Assembly: GCF_024746815.1 (NCBI RefSeq)
Contig: NZ_CP080525.1
Span: 4,644,501 to 4,708,500 of the forward strand
Length of the DNA stretch: 64,000 nucleotides
Origin: Mesorhizobium sp. AR07
Lineage (GTDB): Bacteria > Pseudomonadota > Alphaproteobacteria > Rhizobiales > Rhizobiaceae
Direction of reading: 5' to 3'
Within the stretch, counting starts at the first letter, position 1. Each line of letters begins with the position of its first letter. Below the pieces are notes generated by a model. It had not been told where the DNA came from and did no database searches. It saw only the letters and a list, made by a program, of their open reading frames with translations. Of this stretch, positions 1-9,751 are shown piece after piece. Made by a program: the position numbers and the translations under genes.

Positions 1-1
1 G

Positions 2-208
2 TTCCACGGCCATGCGCATGGCACCGAGGTGCCTGAGAATGCCGGCGGGCTCGAATATATGGCCGGCTTTGCCATCGCGACAGTGCTGCTGCACGCCACG
101 GGCATCGCTGCCGGGCTCGGTCTCGGCATCAGGTTCCGTGGCCTTGCGCGCGCCGCGGGCGCTGCCTGCGCGGCGATCGGCGCCGGCCTCGTCCTCGGCG
201 TGTTGTGA
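2..208 (+). CDS. ureJ: HupE/UreJ family membrane protein, C-terminal part
   Basis: Only the last 68 codons are in the window; the gene begins upstream. The visible part starts with a His-Gly motif (FHGHAHGTE) and continues with two Ala/Gly/Leu-rich membrane segments, as in the HupE/UreJ family. These small membrane proteins sit in urease or hydrogenase clusters and are thought to import nickel or cobalt. ureB follows after a 7-base gap, so the two are probably cotranscribed. The family call rests on the His motif, hydrophobicity and context. Confidence 0.75.
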   Translation, partial: FHGHAHGTEVPENAGGLEYMAGFAIATVLLHATGIAAGLGLGIRFRGLARAAGAACAAIGAGLVLGVL

Positions 209-215
209 GGGCACG

Positions 216-521
216 ATGATCCCCGGCGAAGTCATCACCAAGGACGGCGACATCGAACTCAACAAGGGCTTGCCGACGGTCACCCTGAGAGTGGCCAACA
301 GCGGCGACCGCCCGATCCAGGTAGGCAGCCACTACCATTTCTTCGAGACCAATGAGGGGCTGCGATTCGACCGCGACAGTGCCAGGGGCATGCGTCTCGA
401 CATCGCCGCCGGCACCGCCATGCGCTTCGAGCCGGGGCAGGAGCGCGATGTGACGCTGGTGCCGCTTGGCGGCAAGCGCGAGGTCTACGGGTTTCAGCAG
501 AAGGTGATGGGCAAGTTGTGA
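216..521 (+). CDS. ureB: urease subunit beta
   Basis: A 101-residue protein starting MIPGEVITKDGDIELN, the classic start of the urease beta subunit, with the conserved GSHYHFFETN segment in the middle. Length matches the family. It packs with UreA and UreC into the cytoplasmic nickel enzyme that hydrolyses urea to ammonia and carbamate. It follows ureJ closely. The catalytic subunit gene ureC lies 1.2 kb downstream, beyond two genes on the opposite strand, so ureB and ureC are not directly adjacent here. Confidence 0.97.
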   Translation: MIPGEVITKDGDIELNKGLPTVTLRVANSGDRPIQVGSHYHFFETNEGLRFDRDSARGMRLDIAAGTAMRFEPGQERDVTLVPLGGKREVYGFQQKVMGKL

Positions 522-541
522 GATCTTGCGGCGCGCTCAAT

Positions 542-1036
542 TCATTTGGAGGGCTTGGCGGCGGCGTAGATGACGATCTTTCCCGGATTGTCGAATTCGA
601 CGGCGAGAACATCCTGCGCATGCACGCGCCGCGACTCGATGGCGTTGAACAGCAGGGCGTTGGCCTCGATCTCCTTGCGCAGTTCCGCAATGTCGTCCCG
701 GTGCTCTTTGACCTTGCGTTCGATCACTGGCGGCGGGCCGCCTTCACTGCGCGCGGCGTCGGTGAGGAACACGATATCGACCTTGTCGAGCTTGGACGTC
801 TTGCGCACCGTGCCGATGTTTTCACGCGTGCGGTCGATAGCCGAACTGACTTTTCCGGCCTCGGCGGTCGTCTTGGCCTCTTCCTGGCTGACCTCAGACC
901 CGACGATCCGGTTGACGGTCTCCGGGCTTTCAAGACCCTGAGCATTCAGCGCCGCCTGGGGCAGGCTCGCCGCAAGAAACGCACTCGCCGCAACGGCATG
1001 CAGCCATCGGGCATCGGGCAAGGTGGTGATGGTCAT
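542..1036 (-). CDS. hypothetical exported protein inside the urease cluster
   Basis: 164 residues, converging on ureB with 20 bases between the stops. The first 33 or so residues form a signal peptide (basic start, then an Ala/Leu-rich core ending near LNAQG). The mature part is hydrophilic and charged, with a Lys/Glu-rich stretch around residues 100-125 that could be a short coiled coil, and it ends in AAAKPSK. I recognise no enzyme motif. A periplasmic location is inferred from the signal peptide. Confidence 0.7.
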   Translation of the reverse strand: MTITTLPDARWLHAVAASAFLAASLPQAALNAQGLESPETVNRIVGSEVSQEEAKTTAEAGKVSSAIDRTRENIGTVRKTSKLDKVDIVFLTDAARSEGGPPPVIERKVKEHRDDIAELRKEIEANALLFNAIESRRVHAQDVLAVEFDNPGKIVIYAAAKPSK

Positions 1037-1150
1037 CGCTCACTTTCGAGATTCGTTTCAGCACTCACGCAGCGAAACGAATCAGGCCCCGCCACGGTTC
1101 CCTTGCCAACGCGGCCGGCGGGCCGGAATTTGGCCCGCCGCGCCGCATCA

Positions 1151-1522
1151 TCAGCTCGCTTTCCTGGTGATCAGGGTCAGCGCGCCATTGGGCTCCATGC
1201 TGGCGGCGATGACCTGCGCCGAGCTAAGCCCCTTGGCTTCGAGCGCCGACTTGACCTTGGGCGTCGCGTCGATCGAGCCGCGCAGTTTCTGCAGACCGGC
1301 GTCGCCGTGCTGGGCGATCACCTGGTTGACCTGCGTCTGGGTGTCCTTTGGCAGCTCCGTGATGTCGACGATGTTGACGCTCTGGATCGTCGGAACCCCC
1401 GGCTGAGCCGCGGGAGCAGGCGAGGTCGGCGCCGGAGCGGGCTGTTGCGCGGGTTGCTGCTGGGCACTGGCGGCGCCCGCCAGCATCAGCGTGGCGGCGG
1501 CGATGAATATCGTTTTGCGCAT
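1151..1522 (-). CDS. hypothetical exported protein, Gln/Pro/Ala-rich N-terminus
   Basis: 123 residues from the Met at 1522; an in-frame Met five codons upstream is possible, but MRKTIFIAAATLMLAGAASA is a textbook signal peptide beginning here. After cleavage comes a Gln/Pro/Ala-rich linker of about 25 residues, then a compact domain with no motif I know. It lies on the same strand as, and upstream of, the 542-1036 gene, 114 bases apart, so the two may be cotranscribed. It is divergent from ureC. Confidence 0.7.
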   Translation of the reverse strand: MRKTIFIAAATLMLAGAASAQQQPAQQPAPAPTSPAPAAQPGVPTIQSVNIVDITELPKDTQTQVNQVIAQHGDAGLQKLRGSIDATPKVKSALEAKGLSSAQVIAASMEPNGALTLITRKAS

Positions 1523-1538
1523 GGATTTTCCTTCCATA

Positions 1539-1590
1539 GATTTGGCAAACGGTCGTTTTGGGGTGACACCCTAACCTCAACCGCCAAATC
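1539..1590. promoter_or_regulatory. inverted repeat in the ureC upstream region
   Basis: GATTTGGC (1539-1546) and GCCAAATC (1583-1590) are a perfect 8-bp inverted repeat with 36 bases between them. They lie between the minus-strand gene starting at 1522 and ureC starting at 1693. Because ureC is cut off from ureB by opposite-strand genes, it probably has its own promoter in this gap, and the repeat is a candidate regulator site. No clear -35/-10 pair was found. Confidence 0.25.
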
Positions 1591-1692
1591 GGATCAGAAG
1601 GTGTCGCCCAGCGGGTCATTGCGGGACCATTGGATGGCGGCAATGTGGAACCCGGTTTCTTCGATCAAGCCGCATTTCGGGAGCAATCGCTG

Positions 1693-3405
<1,713 letters not shown>

Positions 3406-3477
3406 CCCTTGTTTGTTTTCGCTTGAGAGACAGCAGGGTGTTTTGCGATTGTCTGGAAATTGGGGCATGATGTGCTC

Positions 3478-3966
3478 ATGAACAGGATTGACCGTCTCAG
3501 GGCCATGACACCCTATGAAACAGACTACGCCCAGTGGTGCGCCGAGCAGGGCGCGTTGCTGCGCGAGGGTCGTCTCTCCGATCTCGACCGCGAGAATCTT
3601 GCCGAGGAGATAGAAAGCTTGGGGAGAAGCGACCGAAGAGAAATCCGCAGCCGGATGCGGGTGCTGATTGCACATCTGCTGAAATGGGAGTTCCAGCCGG
3701 GCCACAGATGCCACAGCTGGCAAGCGTCGATTTCCGAACAGCGCGTCTGGATCGAGGGCATCATCAAGGACAGTCCGAGTCTTCGTCGCTATCCCGCTCA
3801 GAGCTTCGATGAGGCGTACAGAGACGCCTTGCCTATCGCGATACGGGAGACGGGTCTGCGGGAATCGCAATTTCCAGGCGAGCCGCCGTTCACGCCCAAG
3901 CAGGCGCTCGATGGACGATTCTGGCCTGGCGGTCCGCTTTCGATGGACGATTTCCTGCGAGACTAA
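3478..3966 (+). CDS. DUF29 family protein
   Basis: 162 residues from ATG 3478; a TTG at 3460 or an ATG at 3505 are alternatives. The pattern YETDYAQWCAEQGALLREG, then LDRENLAEEIESLGRS and a later LLKWEFQPG segment is typical of DUF29, a small soluble family of unknown function common in alphaproteobacteria and cyanobacteria. It lies 72 bases after ureC on the same strand. It has no known role in urease assembly and looks like a passenger in the cluster. Confidence 0.8.
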   Translation: MNRIDRLRAMTPYETDYAQWCAEQGALLREGRLSDLDRENLAEEIESLGRSDRREIRSRMRVLIAHLLKWEFQPGHRCHSWQASISEQRVWIEGIIKDSPSLRRYPAQSFDEAYRDALPIAIRETGLRESQFPGEPPFTPKQALDGRFWPGGPLSMDDFLRD

Positions 3967-4003
3967 TCGCTTGTTCCTTGGTTCCATTTCTTAGTGAAGG
4001 TCG

Positions 4004-4597
4004 ATGGAACAGCAGATCGCTTCCGCCCACGACATCTTCCCGCATATCCGCATCGTCATGGGCATGGTGATCGGGCTTGGCGTCGCCCGCTTGCTGTCGG
4101 GGGTGGCGCGCATCGTCCAGCATCCCGGCCAGTACCGGCTCTATCCAGTGCATCTGGCCTGGGTCGTTTCGGTGCTTTTGATGTTGGTGCATTTCTGGTG
4201 GTGGGAATTCGGCCTCTTCGTCATCGAGACGTGGACCTTCGGAAAATACCTGTTCATCATCTTCTATGCGATCACGCTGTTCCTGCTGTGCGCGTTTTTG
4301 TTTCCGGATTCGATGCTGGACTACACCAGCTACGAGGATTTCTTCTATTCGCGCCGTGGCTGGTTCTTCGGCCTGCTGGCAGCGACCTATCTGCTCGACG
4401 TGGTCGATACGCTGCTGAAAGGACCGGAGCATTTTGCCCGCTTCGGCAACGAATATCTGTTCCGTACGCCGATCTTCGTCGCGCTTTGCATCGCCGCGAT
4501 CCTGGTGCGCGACCGCCGCTTCCACATCGCCTTCGTCGCGGCGGCACTCATCTATCAGATATCGTTCATCCTGCGGCTCTTCGACACGATCGTCTGA
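4004..4597 (+). CDS. hypothetical polytopic membrane protein
   Basis: 197 residues with about five or six hydrophobic segments (roughly residues 16-36, 48-68, 78-100, 118-135, 150-166 and 172-192) separated by short charged loops. There is no signal peptide and no motif I can assign. It starts 37 bases after the DUF29 gene and is followed at once by a 43-nt palindrome. It may share a transcript with ureC, but a urease-related role is only positional. Confidence 0.7.
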   Translation: MEQQIASAHDIFPHIRIVMGMVIGLGVARLLSGVARIVQHPGQYRLYPVHLAWVVSVLLMLVHFWWWEFGLFVIETWTFGKYLFIIFYAITLFLLCAFLFPDSMLDYTSYEDFFYSRRGWFFGLLAATYLLDVVDTLLKGPEHFARFGNEYLFRTPIFVALCIAAILVRDRRFHIAFVAAALIYQISFILRLFDTIV

Positions 4598-4640
4598 CTA
4601 CAGCGCCGCGCGTCTTTCCGACGCGCAAAGGACGCTGTAG
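4598..4640. repeat. 43-nt nested palindrome directly after a stop codon
   Basis: Outer arms CTACAGCG (4598-4605) and CGCTGTAG (4633-4640) enclose inner arms GCGCGTC (4608-4614) and GACGCGC (4620-4626) around a 5-nt loop. The stop codon of the preceding gene ends at 4597, so the element abuts it. It has no U-run, so it is more likely a dispersed palindromic element or RNA-stabilising hairpin than a simple terminator. From general familiarity I believe similar elements are common in Mesorhizobium intergenic regions. Confidence 0.6.
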
Positions 4641-4710
4641 CACTTTGACTGACGCCCATTGGGAAGGTGCAAGGGATAATCTAAGCTGCTCGGGAAAGGC
4701 AGGTTTGCGC

Positions 4711-5316
4711 ATGTACAAGGCCGTCGGATCGCGTGGATCCCGGGTCAGCCGCGTTCTCTGGATGCTCGAGGAACTCGGGCAGCCCTATGAATTCGTCGAG
4801 GTAAAGTTGCGCTCGCCGGAAGCCTATGCGCTCAACCCCTCCGGCAAAGTGCCGATCCTGGTCGACGATGCGCTGACGGTGACGGATTCGGCGGCGATCT
4901 GCGTCTATCTCGCCGACAAGCACGCGGACAAGGGCATGGGCGCCAATCCGGGCGTTGCCGGCCGCGCCGAGATGGATTCCTGGATGCATTTTGCCCAGAG
5001 CGAGTTTGAGGCGCCGTTGTGGAACAAATTGCGCCACCGCTTCCTGCTGCCGAAAGAGATGCGGGTCGATGTCGGCCCTGCCGCGGCTTACGATTTTGCC
5101 TCGGAGCTCAAGGCGCTCGACCGGCGGCTGGGCGACAAGCCATTCGCACTGGGCGACCGGTTTTCGGCCGTCGACGTGCTGCTCGGCGACATGGGCGGTT
5201 GGGCCCGCGCCGGCCGGTTTCCGATCGAATCCGGGCGCATCAACGCCTATTTCGACCGCGTGCTGGCGCGGCCCGCCCGTGCAAGGGCGCAAGCCAATGG
5301 AGGCTCCATGAAATGA
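4711..5316 (+). CDS. glutathione S-transferase family protein
   Basis: 201 residues. The N-terminal thioredoxin-like half has SRVSRVLWMLEELGQPYEFVEV and the cis-Pro region NPSGKVPILV, then DSAAICVYLAD, the standard GSH-binding GST fold. The C-terminal half is the all-helical domain. It probably conjugates or reduces small electrophiles with glutathione. Its stop overlaps the ureE start by 4 bases, so it is translationally coupled to the urease accessory genes even though GST is not a urease factor. The start at 4711 matches the family N-terminus. Confidence 0.9.
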   Translation: MYKAVGSRGSRVSRVLWMLEELGQPYEFVEVKLRSPEAYALNPSGKVPILVDDALTVTDSAAICVYLADKHADKGMGANPGVAGRAEMDSWMHFAQSEFEAPLWNKLRHRFLLPKEMRVDVGPAAAYDFASELKALDRRLGDKPFALGDRFSAVDVLLGDMGGWARAGRFPIESGRINAYFDRVLARPARARAQANGGSMK

Positions 5317-5900
5317 AGCTCAACCTCAACACCGACTTCACCAAATTTCCCCGTGCCGTCTCGGTGCTGACCGCCGGCGATGCTGGAGCAATCGCGCCAT
5401 CCGGTCGTGCCATTCTCGCCCATGACGAGCGGCATCTGCGCCGCCGCGCCATCGAACTTGCCGACGGCAGCAAGGTGCTCGTCGATTTGCCTGAGCCCGT
5501 TGCCTTGAACGATGGCGACCGGCTGGTGCTGGAGGATGGCGGCCATATCGAGATCATCGCGGCGCCGGAAGATGTCCATGATATCCGTGCTCGCGATGGG
5601 GTGCATCTGGCCGAGCTCGCTTGGCACATCGGCAACCGTCATCTCGCCGCAAGCATCGAGGCCGGGCGCATCCTCATCCTGCGCGACCATGTCATCAAGG
5701 CGATGCTGGAAGGGCTCGGCGCCACGGTGACCGACGTCTGCGAGCCGTTCAAGCCGGTGCGCGGCGCCTATTCCGGCGGGCACGATCACGGTCACGCCCA
5801 TGCCGAGGCGCACGCACACAGCCACGGTGAAGCGCATTCCCACTCGCACAGCGAGTCGCATTCCCATTCACACGCAGGCCACCATCACGATCATGACTGA
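5313..5900 (+). CDS. ureE: urease accessory protein UreE (nickel chaperone)
   Basis: 195 residues. An N-terminal peptide-binding beta domain and a central metallochaperone domain (HLAELAWHIGNRH, with the metal-binding His region near VLILRDHVIKAML) precede a His-rich tail with 17 His in the last 39 residues. UreE delivers Ni(II) to UreG in the UreDFG complex on apo-urease; the tail should bind several extra nickel ions. It overlaps the GST gene upstream and ureF downstream (8 bases), indicating coupled translation. Confidence 0.96.
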   Translation: MKLNLNTDFTKFPRAVSVLTAGDAGAIAPSGRAILAHDERHLRRRAIELADGSKVLVDLPEPVALNDGDRLVLEDGGHIEIIAAPEDVHDIRARDGVHLAELAWHIGNRHLAASIEAGRILILRDHVIKAMLEGLGATVTDVCEPFKPVRGAYSGGHDHGHAHAEAHAHSHGEAHSHSHSESHSHSHAGHHHDHD

Positions 5901-6564
5901 CCAGCCTTCGAACATCGCGCTCTTGCGGCTCATGGCGTGGCTGTCGCCTTCCTTCCCGGTCGGCGGCTTTTCCTACAGCCACGGCCTCGAACGCGCGGTG
6001 CATGACGGGCTGGTTGCCGATGCCAAGACCTTGGCCGGCTGGCTGGAAACGCTGGTCGAGATGGGCTCGGGCTGGAACGATGCGGTGCTGTTCGCCGAGA
6101 GCTGGCGCCGCGCCCGCAACGCCGGCGATCTCGATGAAATTGTCGCGTTGGCCGAAGCGCTGGCCGGCTCGCGCGAACGCCATATGGAAACCATGCTGCA
6201 AGGCGCCGCCTTTCTGAAAGCGGCGGCGGCCTGGCCCAACCCTGTGCTGGAGCGACTGCCGGCGGAATGTGCCTATTGCGTCGCCGTCGGCGCCATTGCC
6301 GGCGGCAACGGCATCGCGCTTCAGGACGCGCTATCCGCCTTCCTGCAGGCTTTCTTCTCCAACCTCGTCCAGGCAGCAATCCGGCTTGGCGTCGTCGGCC
6401 AGAGCGGAGCGACCGCGCTGCTTGCCGGCTTCGAGCCGCTGGCCCTGGCGACAGCCGGCCGCGCCGCGCGCTCGACATTGGATGATCTCGGCGGCTGCGC
6501 CTTCGTCTCCGAAATCATGGCGATGAAGCACGAAACCCAGTATTCGCGATTGTTCCGCTCATGA
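5893..6564 (+). CDS. ureF: urease accessory protein UreF
   Basis: 223 residues starting MTDQPSNIALLRLMAWLSPSFPVGGFSYSHGLE; the SPSFPVGGFSYSHGLE signature is diagnostic of UreF. It is all-helical and bridges UreD and UreG during GTP-dependent urease activation. The start lies inside the end of ureE, and the stop overlaps the start of the DUF3995 gene, so the ureE-ureF-DUF3995-ureG row is a tightly coupled operon segment. Confidence 0.96.
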   Translation: MTDQPSNIALLRLMAWLSPSFPVGGFSYSHGLERAVHDGLVADAKTLAGWLETLVEMGSGWNDAVLFAESWRRARNAGDLDEIVALAEALAGSRERHMETMLQGAAFLKAAAAWPNPVLERLPAECAYCVAVGAIAGGNGIALQDALSAFLQAFFSNLVQAAIRLGVVGQSGATALLAGFEPLALATAGRAARSTLDDLGGCAFVSEIMAMKHETQYSRLFRS

Positions 6565-7001
6565 TTTTTCTTGCCTTCACGCTCTCCTTCGTCCTGCTGC
6601 TGATCACCGCGCTGCATGTCTATTGGGGCATCGGCGGCATCTGGCCGGGCAAGGATGCGGCCTCGTGCGCCCATGCCGTCGTCGGCTTTCGCGGCGTCGA
6701 TGAGATGCCGACGCCGTTCGCCAGTTTCGCCGTTGCCGCGTGTCTCTGCCTGGCGACACTGTGGCCGCTGGCTGTCATCGGTTTCTTTGCCTCGCCCTTT
6801 CCCAAGGAAGGCCTCGCCGCCACCTCGCTGCTGATCGGGCTGGTGTTCCTGGGGCGCGGCATCGCCGGCTTCACGCCATGGTGGCGTCGGCTGGCGCCGG
6901 AGCAGCCTTTCGCGCGGCTCGACCTGCGCTACTACTCGCCGCTCTGCCTGCTGATCGGGCTCGGCTTTGCCATCCTCGCCATCACGGAGTTTCCGGCATG
7001 A
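6561..7001 (+). CDS. DUF3995 family small membrane protein
   Basis: 146 residues with four hydrophobic segments. The start MIFLAFTLSFVLLLITALHVYWGIGGIWPG and the later GFTPWWRRLAPEQPFARLDLRYYSPLC match the DUF3995 pattern as I know it. It overlaps ureF by 4 bases and ureG by 4 bases, so it is embedded in the urease operon. Its function is unknown. The coupling would fit a membrane role such as nickel or urea handling, but nothing in the sequence proves that. Confidence 0.8.
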   Translation: MIFLAFTLSFVLLLITALHVYWGIGGIWPGKDAASCAHAVVGFRGVDEMPTPFASFAVAACLCLATLWPLAVIGFFASPFPKEGLAATSLLIGLVFLGRGIAGFTPWWRRLAPEQPFARLDLRYYSPLCLLIGLGFAILAITEFPA

Positions 7002-7639
7002 CACAGAAAAATGGCCCGCTGCGCGTCGGCATTGGCGGTCCGGTCGGCTCGGGCAAGACGACGCTGACCGAAAAGCTCTGCAAGGCGCTGCGCGACGAGT
7101 TCTCGATCGCCGTCGTCACCAACGACATCTACACCAAGGAGGACGCCATGATGCTGGCCCGGCTGCAGGCGCTGCCCGAGGATCGCATCATGGGTGTCGA
7201 GACCGGTGGCTGCCCGCATACCGCCATCCGCGAGGATGCCTCGATCAACCTGCAGGCGATCGCCGAGATGAACAGAAAATTCCCGGATCTCGACATCGTC
7301 TTCATCGAATCCGGCGGCGACAACCTCGCCGCCACCTTCTCGCCCGATCTCGCCGACCTGACGCTCTATGTCATCTCGGTCTGCCAGGGTGAGGAGATCC
7401 CGCGCAAGGGCGGGCCGGCGATCACCCGCTCCGATTTCCTGGTCATCAACAAGAGCGATCTGGCGCCCTATGTGAACGTCAATCTCGATGTCATGGAGCG
7501 CGACGCCGGCCGCATGCGCGGCAAGCGGCCGTTCGGCTTCACCGACCTGTCGCGCGGCAAGGGTCTGCAGGAGGTGATCGATTTCATCGTCGAGCAGGGC
7601 GGATTGCGGGCTGGCGCCGCCGCCAGCACGGCGGCGTAG
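6998..7639 (+). CDS. ureG: urease accessory GTPase UreG
   Basis: 213 residues of the SIMIBI GTPase class. The P-loop GGPVGSGKTT lies at residues 13-22, the nickel-binding Cys72-Pro-His74 motif lies in GGCPHTAIRED, the ESGGDNLAATF switch region follows, and NKSDL gives guanine specificity. UreG carries nickel from UreE to apo-urease using GTP. It is the last gene of the cluster; a small GC-rich hairpin follows the stop. Confidence 0.97.
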   Translation: MTQKNGPLRVGIGGPVGSGKTTLTEKLCKALRDEFSIAVVTNDIYTKEDAMMLARLQALPEDRIMGVETGGCPHTAIREDASINLQAIAEMNRKFPDLDIVFIESGGDNLAATFSPDLADLTLYVISVCQGEEIPRKGGPAITRSDFLVINKSDLAPYVNVNLDVMERDAGRMRGKRPFGFTDLSRGKGLQEVIDFIVEQGGLRAGAAASTAA

Positions 7640-7645
7640 GCAAGA

Positions 7646-7662
7646 TCGGCGTCCGGCGCCGA
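7646..7662 (+). terminator. possible terminator after ureG
   Basis: TCGGCG (7646-7651) pairs with CGCCGA (7657-7662) across a 5-nt loop, 7 bases after the ureG stop. The following bases are CCTTACAA, not a real U-tract, so intrinsic termination would be weak. The position at the end of the cluster supports it. Confidence 0.35.
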
Positions 7663-7753
7663 CCTTACAAGGACCCTAGCTCTGCACCAAGCGAAACCGG
7701 TTGCGAGCCTCGGCTGGTCGCGGCATTCTCAGCTCTTTCACGGAGTGTCCTCG

Positions 7754-8521
7754 ATGAGCATCGCCCGCCTGCAAAAGGAAACGCTGACCAACCTGCCCTT
7801 CTACGAGGAGCGCGTCGATCTCGCCTGCGCCTTCCGCTGGACGGCGCGGCTCAACATGCATGAGGCGGTGGCCAATCATTTCTCGCTGGCCGTCAATGAC
7901 GACGGCACGCAGTTCCTGATGAACCCCAACCAGATGCATTTCTCGCGCATCAAGGCGAGCGACCTGCTGATGATCGACGCCGACGACCCGGATACGCTGA
8001 CCGGCCCGGACGCGCCCGATCCGACGGCGTGGGGCCTGCACGGCGCCATCCATCGCAATGTGCGGCACGCGCGCTGCGTCATGCATGTCCATTCGATCCA
8101 CGCCACGGTGCTGGCATCGCTGGCCGACTCTCGCCTGCCGCCGATCGACCAGAATTCGGCGATGTTCTTCAACCGCCATGTCGTCGACGCCCATTATGGC
8201 GGGCTGGCCTTCGAGGAAGAGGGCGAGCGCTGCTCGCAGCTGCTCGTCGATCCCAAGGTCAAGGTGATGGTGATGGGCAATCACGGCGTGCTGGTCATCG
8301 GCGATACCGTCGCCGACGCCTTCAACCGCATGTTCTATTTCGAGCGTGCCGCCGAGACCTATATCAAGGCACTGTGGACCGGCCGCCAACTGCGCACGCT
8401 TTCCGACGCGATCGCCGAGAAGGCGGCAAGCGAGATGGACGACTATCCCGGCCAGGCCGAACGCCATCTCAGCGAGTTGAAGGCGATCCTCGACGAGCAG
8501 GAGCCGGTCTACCGGAACTGA
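7754..8521 (+). CDS. class II aldolase/adducin family protein
   Basis: 255 residues. The zinc-binding pattern of class II aldolases is visible: MHVHSIHATVLA gives the His-x-His pair and GNHGVLVIG the third His. Relatives are fuculose-, ribulose- or rhamnulose-phosphate aldolases and many uncharacterised family members, so the substrate cannot be named. The ATG at 7754 is preferred because GGAG lies about 8 bases upstream; a GTG at 7745 is the alternative. It stands alone between the urease cluster and a palindromic repeat. Confidence 0.85.
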   Translation: MSIARLQKETLTNLPFYEERVDLACAFRWTARLNMHEAVANHFSLAVNDDGTQFLMNPNQMHFSRIKASDLLMIDADDPDTLTGPDAPDPTAWGLHGAIHRNVRHARCVMHVHSIHATVLASLADSRLPPIDQNSAMFFNRHVVDAHYGGLAFEEEGERCSQLLVDPKVKVMVMGNHGVLVIGDTVADAFNRMFYFERAAETYIKALWTGRQLRTLSDAIAEKAASEMDDYPGQAERHLSELKAILDEQEPVYRN

Positions 8522-8887
8522 GGGCCGCTGATCCTTGGCCAATGCTGAGGGCTGCTCGGCTTTCCTGCAACGTCGGCAATTGGCGAAGCCACCGATGATG
8601 GTCTACTTTCTCCCCGTCACTATACGGGGAGAAATGTCCGGCAGGACAATGAGGGGCGGCGCCAAGGTTTCGAAAAGTAACATCGTGATGCCTACGCTTC
8701 GCAGATTGCAATGAACTTGACGCCGCCCCCACCAATAATAATAAATTCTGGCAAGTCAGCGCCGCCCCTCATCCGCCTGCCGGCACCTTCTCCCCGTATA
8801 GTGACGGGGAGAAGATGGCTGGCCGCAGCCTCGCCGCATCTTCTACAGCGCTGACAATTGGCGCCGCGCGGGCGCCTGCAAGTGGGC
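8522..8887. other. 366-bp gene-free gap holding a palindromic repeat
   Basis: No convincing open reading frame on either strand. The gap holds the RIME-like inverted repeat at 8606-8817 between the aldolase gene and the 3' end of the HAD gene. The inner part (about 8665-8755) is relatively AT-rich and unremarkable. Confidence 0.6.
8606..8817. repeat. RIME-like intergenic palindromic element
   Basis: The left arm contains TCTCCCCGT-cacta-TACGGGGAGA followed by a TGTCCGGCAGGAC block and GAGGGGCGGCG. The right arm (8759-8817) is the reverse complement with some divergence. Each arm also forms its own hairpin. The same building blocks recur at 43147-43305 and, in variant form, in four other gaps in this window. 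It resembles the rhizobial intergenic mosaic elements and probably forms strong RNA structure. Confidence 0.7.
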
Positions 8888-9520
8888 TTAGAGACCCAAT
8901 TCTGCCCGCAACTCCTGGGCGCTGTTGATGACGACGGCGCCTGGCGGCCCTTCCATCGGCCTTTCCGGCCAGAAGATCGTCTTCATGCCCGCCGCCAGTC
9001 CCGCCATGGCGCCCGGCCAGCTGTCGTCGATGGCTACCGCATGCGCCGGATCGACATCGGCGAGATACGCGGCGCGCAGGAATGGTTCGGGATGCGGCTT
9101 GCCTTCGCGCACGTCGTTGCGGCTGATCGTCTTCATGCCGGGATAGGTCAGGCCGACCATGCGCAGATTGGCGTCGACGATCATCCGGTCCGAATTCGAC
9201 ACCACGGCTTGCGCCACGCCCCTTGCCCGCAGCTCGTTGAAGATCTCGATCGCGCCGGGGCGCGGCTGCAAGCGTTCGACCAGCGGCAGATAATGCTCGT
9301 ATTTGCGCAGGATCCAGTCGTCGAACGGCAAATCCAGGCCGAACTCATCGCGCATCATTTCGTAAACCGGCCAGGCGGCAACGCCGAGCACGCGCTCATG
9401 CAGGTCGGCCGGCGGGACGAGGCCGACATTGCGCATCGCCGCCACCAGGGCGGCCTCGTGCAGCGGTTCGCTGTCGACCAGCGTGCCGTCCATATCCCAG
9501 AAAACCGCTTTCGGCGTCAT
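8888..9520 (-). CDS. HAD-superfamily phosphatase (beta-phosphoglucomutase/CbbY-like)
   Basis: 210 residues. Motif I is FWDMDGTLVDSEP with both nucleophilic and acid/base Asp; the motif II region is AVVSNSDRM; the lysine is in EGKPHPEPF; motif III is AIDDSWPGAMAG. The helical cap between motifs I and II makes it a subfamily I sugar-phosphate phosphatase or mutase type. The start at 9520 puts motif I at residue 7, as usual. It is divergent from the SorC-type regulator and may act on a phosphorylated sugar of that system. Confidence 0.88.
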   Translation of the reverse strand: MTPKAVFWDMDGTLVDSEPLHEAALVAAMRNVGLVPPADLHERVLGVAAWPVYEMMRDEFGLDLPFDDWILRKYEHYLPLVERLQPRPGAIEIFNELRARGVAQAVVSNSDRMIVDANLRMVGLTYPGMKTISRNDVREGKPHPEPFLRAAYLADVDPAHAVAIDDSWPGAMAGLAAGMKTIFWPERPMEGPPGAVVINSAQELRAELGL

Positions 9521-9751
9521 GCGAGGCTCCTTTTTTCGATCCCTTAAAGGGTTTGCGCCGGGAGATAAACCGTCGGGATCATCGAACGTACCGCCCGCCG
9601 GAACTGAAACCGCTCGTCTTTTTCCGGGCGCGACCATCGTCGGAGGAGGAAATCCGAGCCGCATGCGCGCTACAGAGCGCAAGCATTTGCCCTCGAGATT
9701 GACAATTGCGCAGCGGGCCGTTCCCTGCAAGAGTAGAAGCGGACCGCGCTC

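Noticed and set aside
5800..5900. His-rich low-complexity stretch as an artefact or separate repeat
   Set aside because: It is the normal nickel-binding tail of UreE in the correct frame.
7646..7662. Strong intrinsic terminator after ureG
   Set aside because: The stem is only 6 bp with no U-tract, so it is listed at low confidence rather than as a finding.
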